Shown: piece by piece, positions 63,750 to 64,000 of the stretch
Layout: every line of letters starts with the position of its first letter
Numbering within the stretch: position 1 is the first letter of the stretch
DNA from: Akkermansia massiliensis
GTDB taxonomy: Bacteria > Verrucomicrobiota > Verrucomicrobiia > Verrucomicrobiales > Akkermansiaceae
Reading direction: 5' to 3'
Length of the DNA: 64,000 nucleotides
Assembly: GCF_018847375.1 (NCBI RefSeq)
Contig: NZ_CP072036.1
Span: 2,542,001-2,606,000 of the forward strand
The notes under the pieces: model-generated
The model's database searches: none
Told to the model about the DNA's origin: nothing
Seen by the model: only the letters and a program-made list of their open reading frames with translations
Translations under genes and position numbers: made by a program

Positions 63750-64000
63750 TTAGGATTGAGGAAGAAGGTGTTCGATGCGGAGTACGCGGGGTTCCGCCGC
63801 CACGCAGGAAATGCGGGCAATTTCCTCCAGGGCCTTCTGAAGCTGGCCCCACGGGCAGGAATGGAGGATGAAAACGAGGTCGTTCCACTGGGCTCCGTCT
63901 TCAGCGATATGGCTGGGAGCGGAGGAGGTGGCGGATATGCCGATGCCGAAGGTGGCCAGAATGCGGGCTATCTCCGCAATGACGCCGGGCTGGTCCGCCA
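63750..64000 (-). CDS. hom: Homoserine dehydrogenase, C-terminal ACT domain (partial)
   Basis: The 83 codons before the stop at 63750-63752 read ADQPGVIAEIARILATFGIG, then ISATSS, WNDLVFILHS, LEEIARI and end EPRVLRIEHLLPQS. This is the C-terminal ACT domain of homoserine dehydrogenase (DxPGVLAxIAxxLGxxxIS pattern; final VxRIE). The 5' part lies outside the window. Its partner in the pathway, aspartate kinase, follows 21 bp downstream. Together with MetY in this window, it links to homocysteine and methionine synthesis. Confidence 0.85.
   Translation of the reverse strand, partial: ADQPGVIAEIARILATFGIGISATSSAPSHIAEDGAQWNDLVFILHSCPWGQLQKALEEIARISCVAAEPRVLRIEHLLPQS

Noticed and set aside
1..64000. 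tRNA, rRNA, CRISPR arrays, IS elements
   Set aside because: No cloverleaf with a TTCGA loop, no spaced direct repeats and no transposase or integrase gene were recognised; the 9-bp array has no spacers.

Overview
The window looks like a chromosomal segment of a mucin-associated Verrucomicrobiota bacterium, most probably Akkermansia. The evidence is a PATR-repeat surface protein ending in a PEP-CTERM sorting signal, a secreted M60 (mucinase-type) metallopeptidase, a two-subunit B12-dependent methylmalonyl-CoA mutase (propionate route), a class II B12-dependent ribonucleotide reductase, PPi-type pyruvate phosphate dikinase, and GC-rich genes many of which lack a clear Shine-Dalgarno sequence. 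The taxonomic call is inference from gene content; no rRNA or tRNA gene was seen in the window.

Layout. 0-2 kb: 3' end of a PEP-CTERM protein. 2-8.5 kb (minus): a sulfur and thiamine block, Rrf2 regulator then metY-cysK-thiE-thiM, plus alanine racemase and a K+ channel. 8.6-12.5 kb: HtpG (minus) and the M60 peptidase (plus). 12.9-16.7 kb: transglutaminase-like protein, RclC-type membrane protein, MFS exporter and an AT-rich membrane-protein gene. 17-20.5 kb: pheST. 20.5-24 kb: DUF4105 protein, an M15 endolysin-like peptidase and a divergent tryptophanase/tyrosine phenol-lyase homologue. 24.3-27 kb (minus): UDG-like protein, Ser/Thr kinase and a winged-helix/nuclease-fold-like protein. 27.1-29.6 kb: ABC-2 permease, AT-richer tag glycosylase, proC. 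29.6-36.9 kb (minus): a five-gene envelope operon headed by a large DUF4175-like protein. 37-41.3 kb: methylmalonyl-CoA mutase. 41.4-48.9 kb: a 14-copy 9-bp tandem array, an RlmI-like methyltransferase, Sel1 protein, pgi, lipoprotein, ppdK. 49-52.2 kb (minus): a four-helix-bundle protein and the overlapping aat-mutY-aroE operon. 52.4-56.7 kb (minus): DUF5131 protein and nrdJ. 57.4-62.3 kb: secreted and membrane proteins, then a PA14-like/Tae4-like amidase followed by a small secreted protein that could be its immunity partner. 62.5-64 kb (minus): lysC and the 3' end of homoserine dehydrogenase.

Functional links. Aspartate kinase, homoserine dehydrogenase, MetY, CysK and the nearby Rrf2 regulator fit one sulfur amino acid theme, and a palindromic sequence (TATTCCTA-type) occurs both before metY and before the RclC-like gene. 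MutAB and NrdJ both need cobalamin. The most novel-looking items are the Tae4-like amidase with its neighbour, the odd PLP lyase lacking a conserved active-site Arg, the kinase/UDG/winged-helix cluster, and TGGAC-rich sequence shared by the four-helix gene borders and the 9-bp array.
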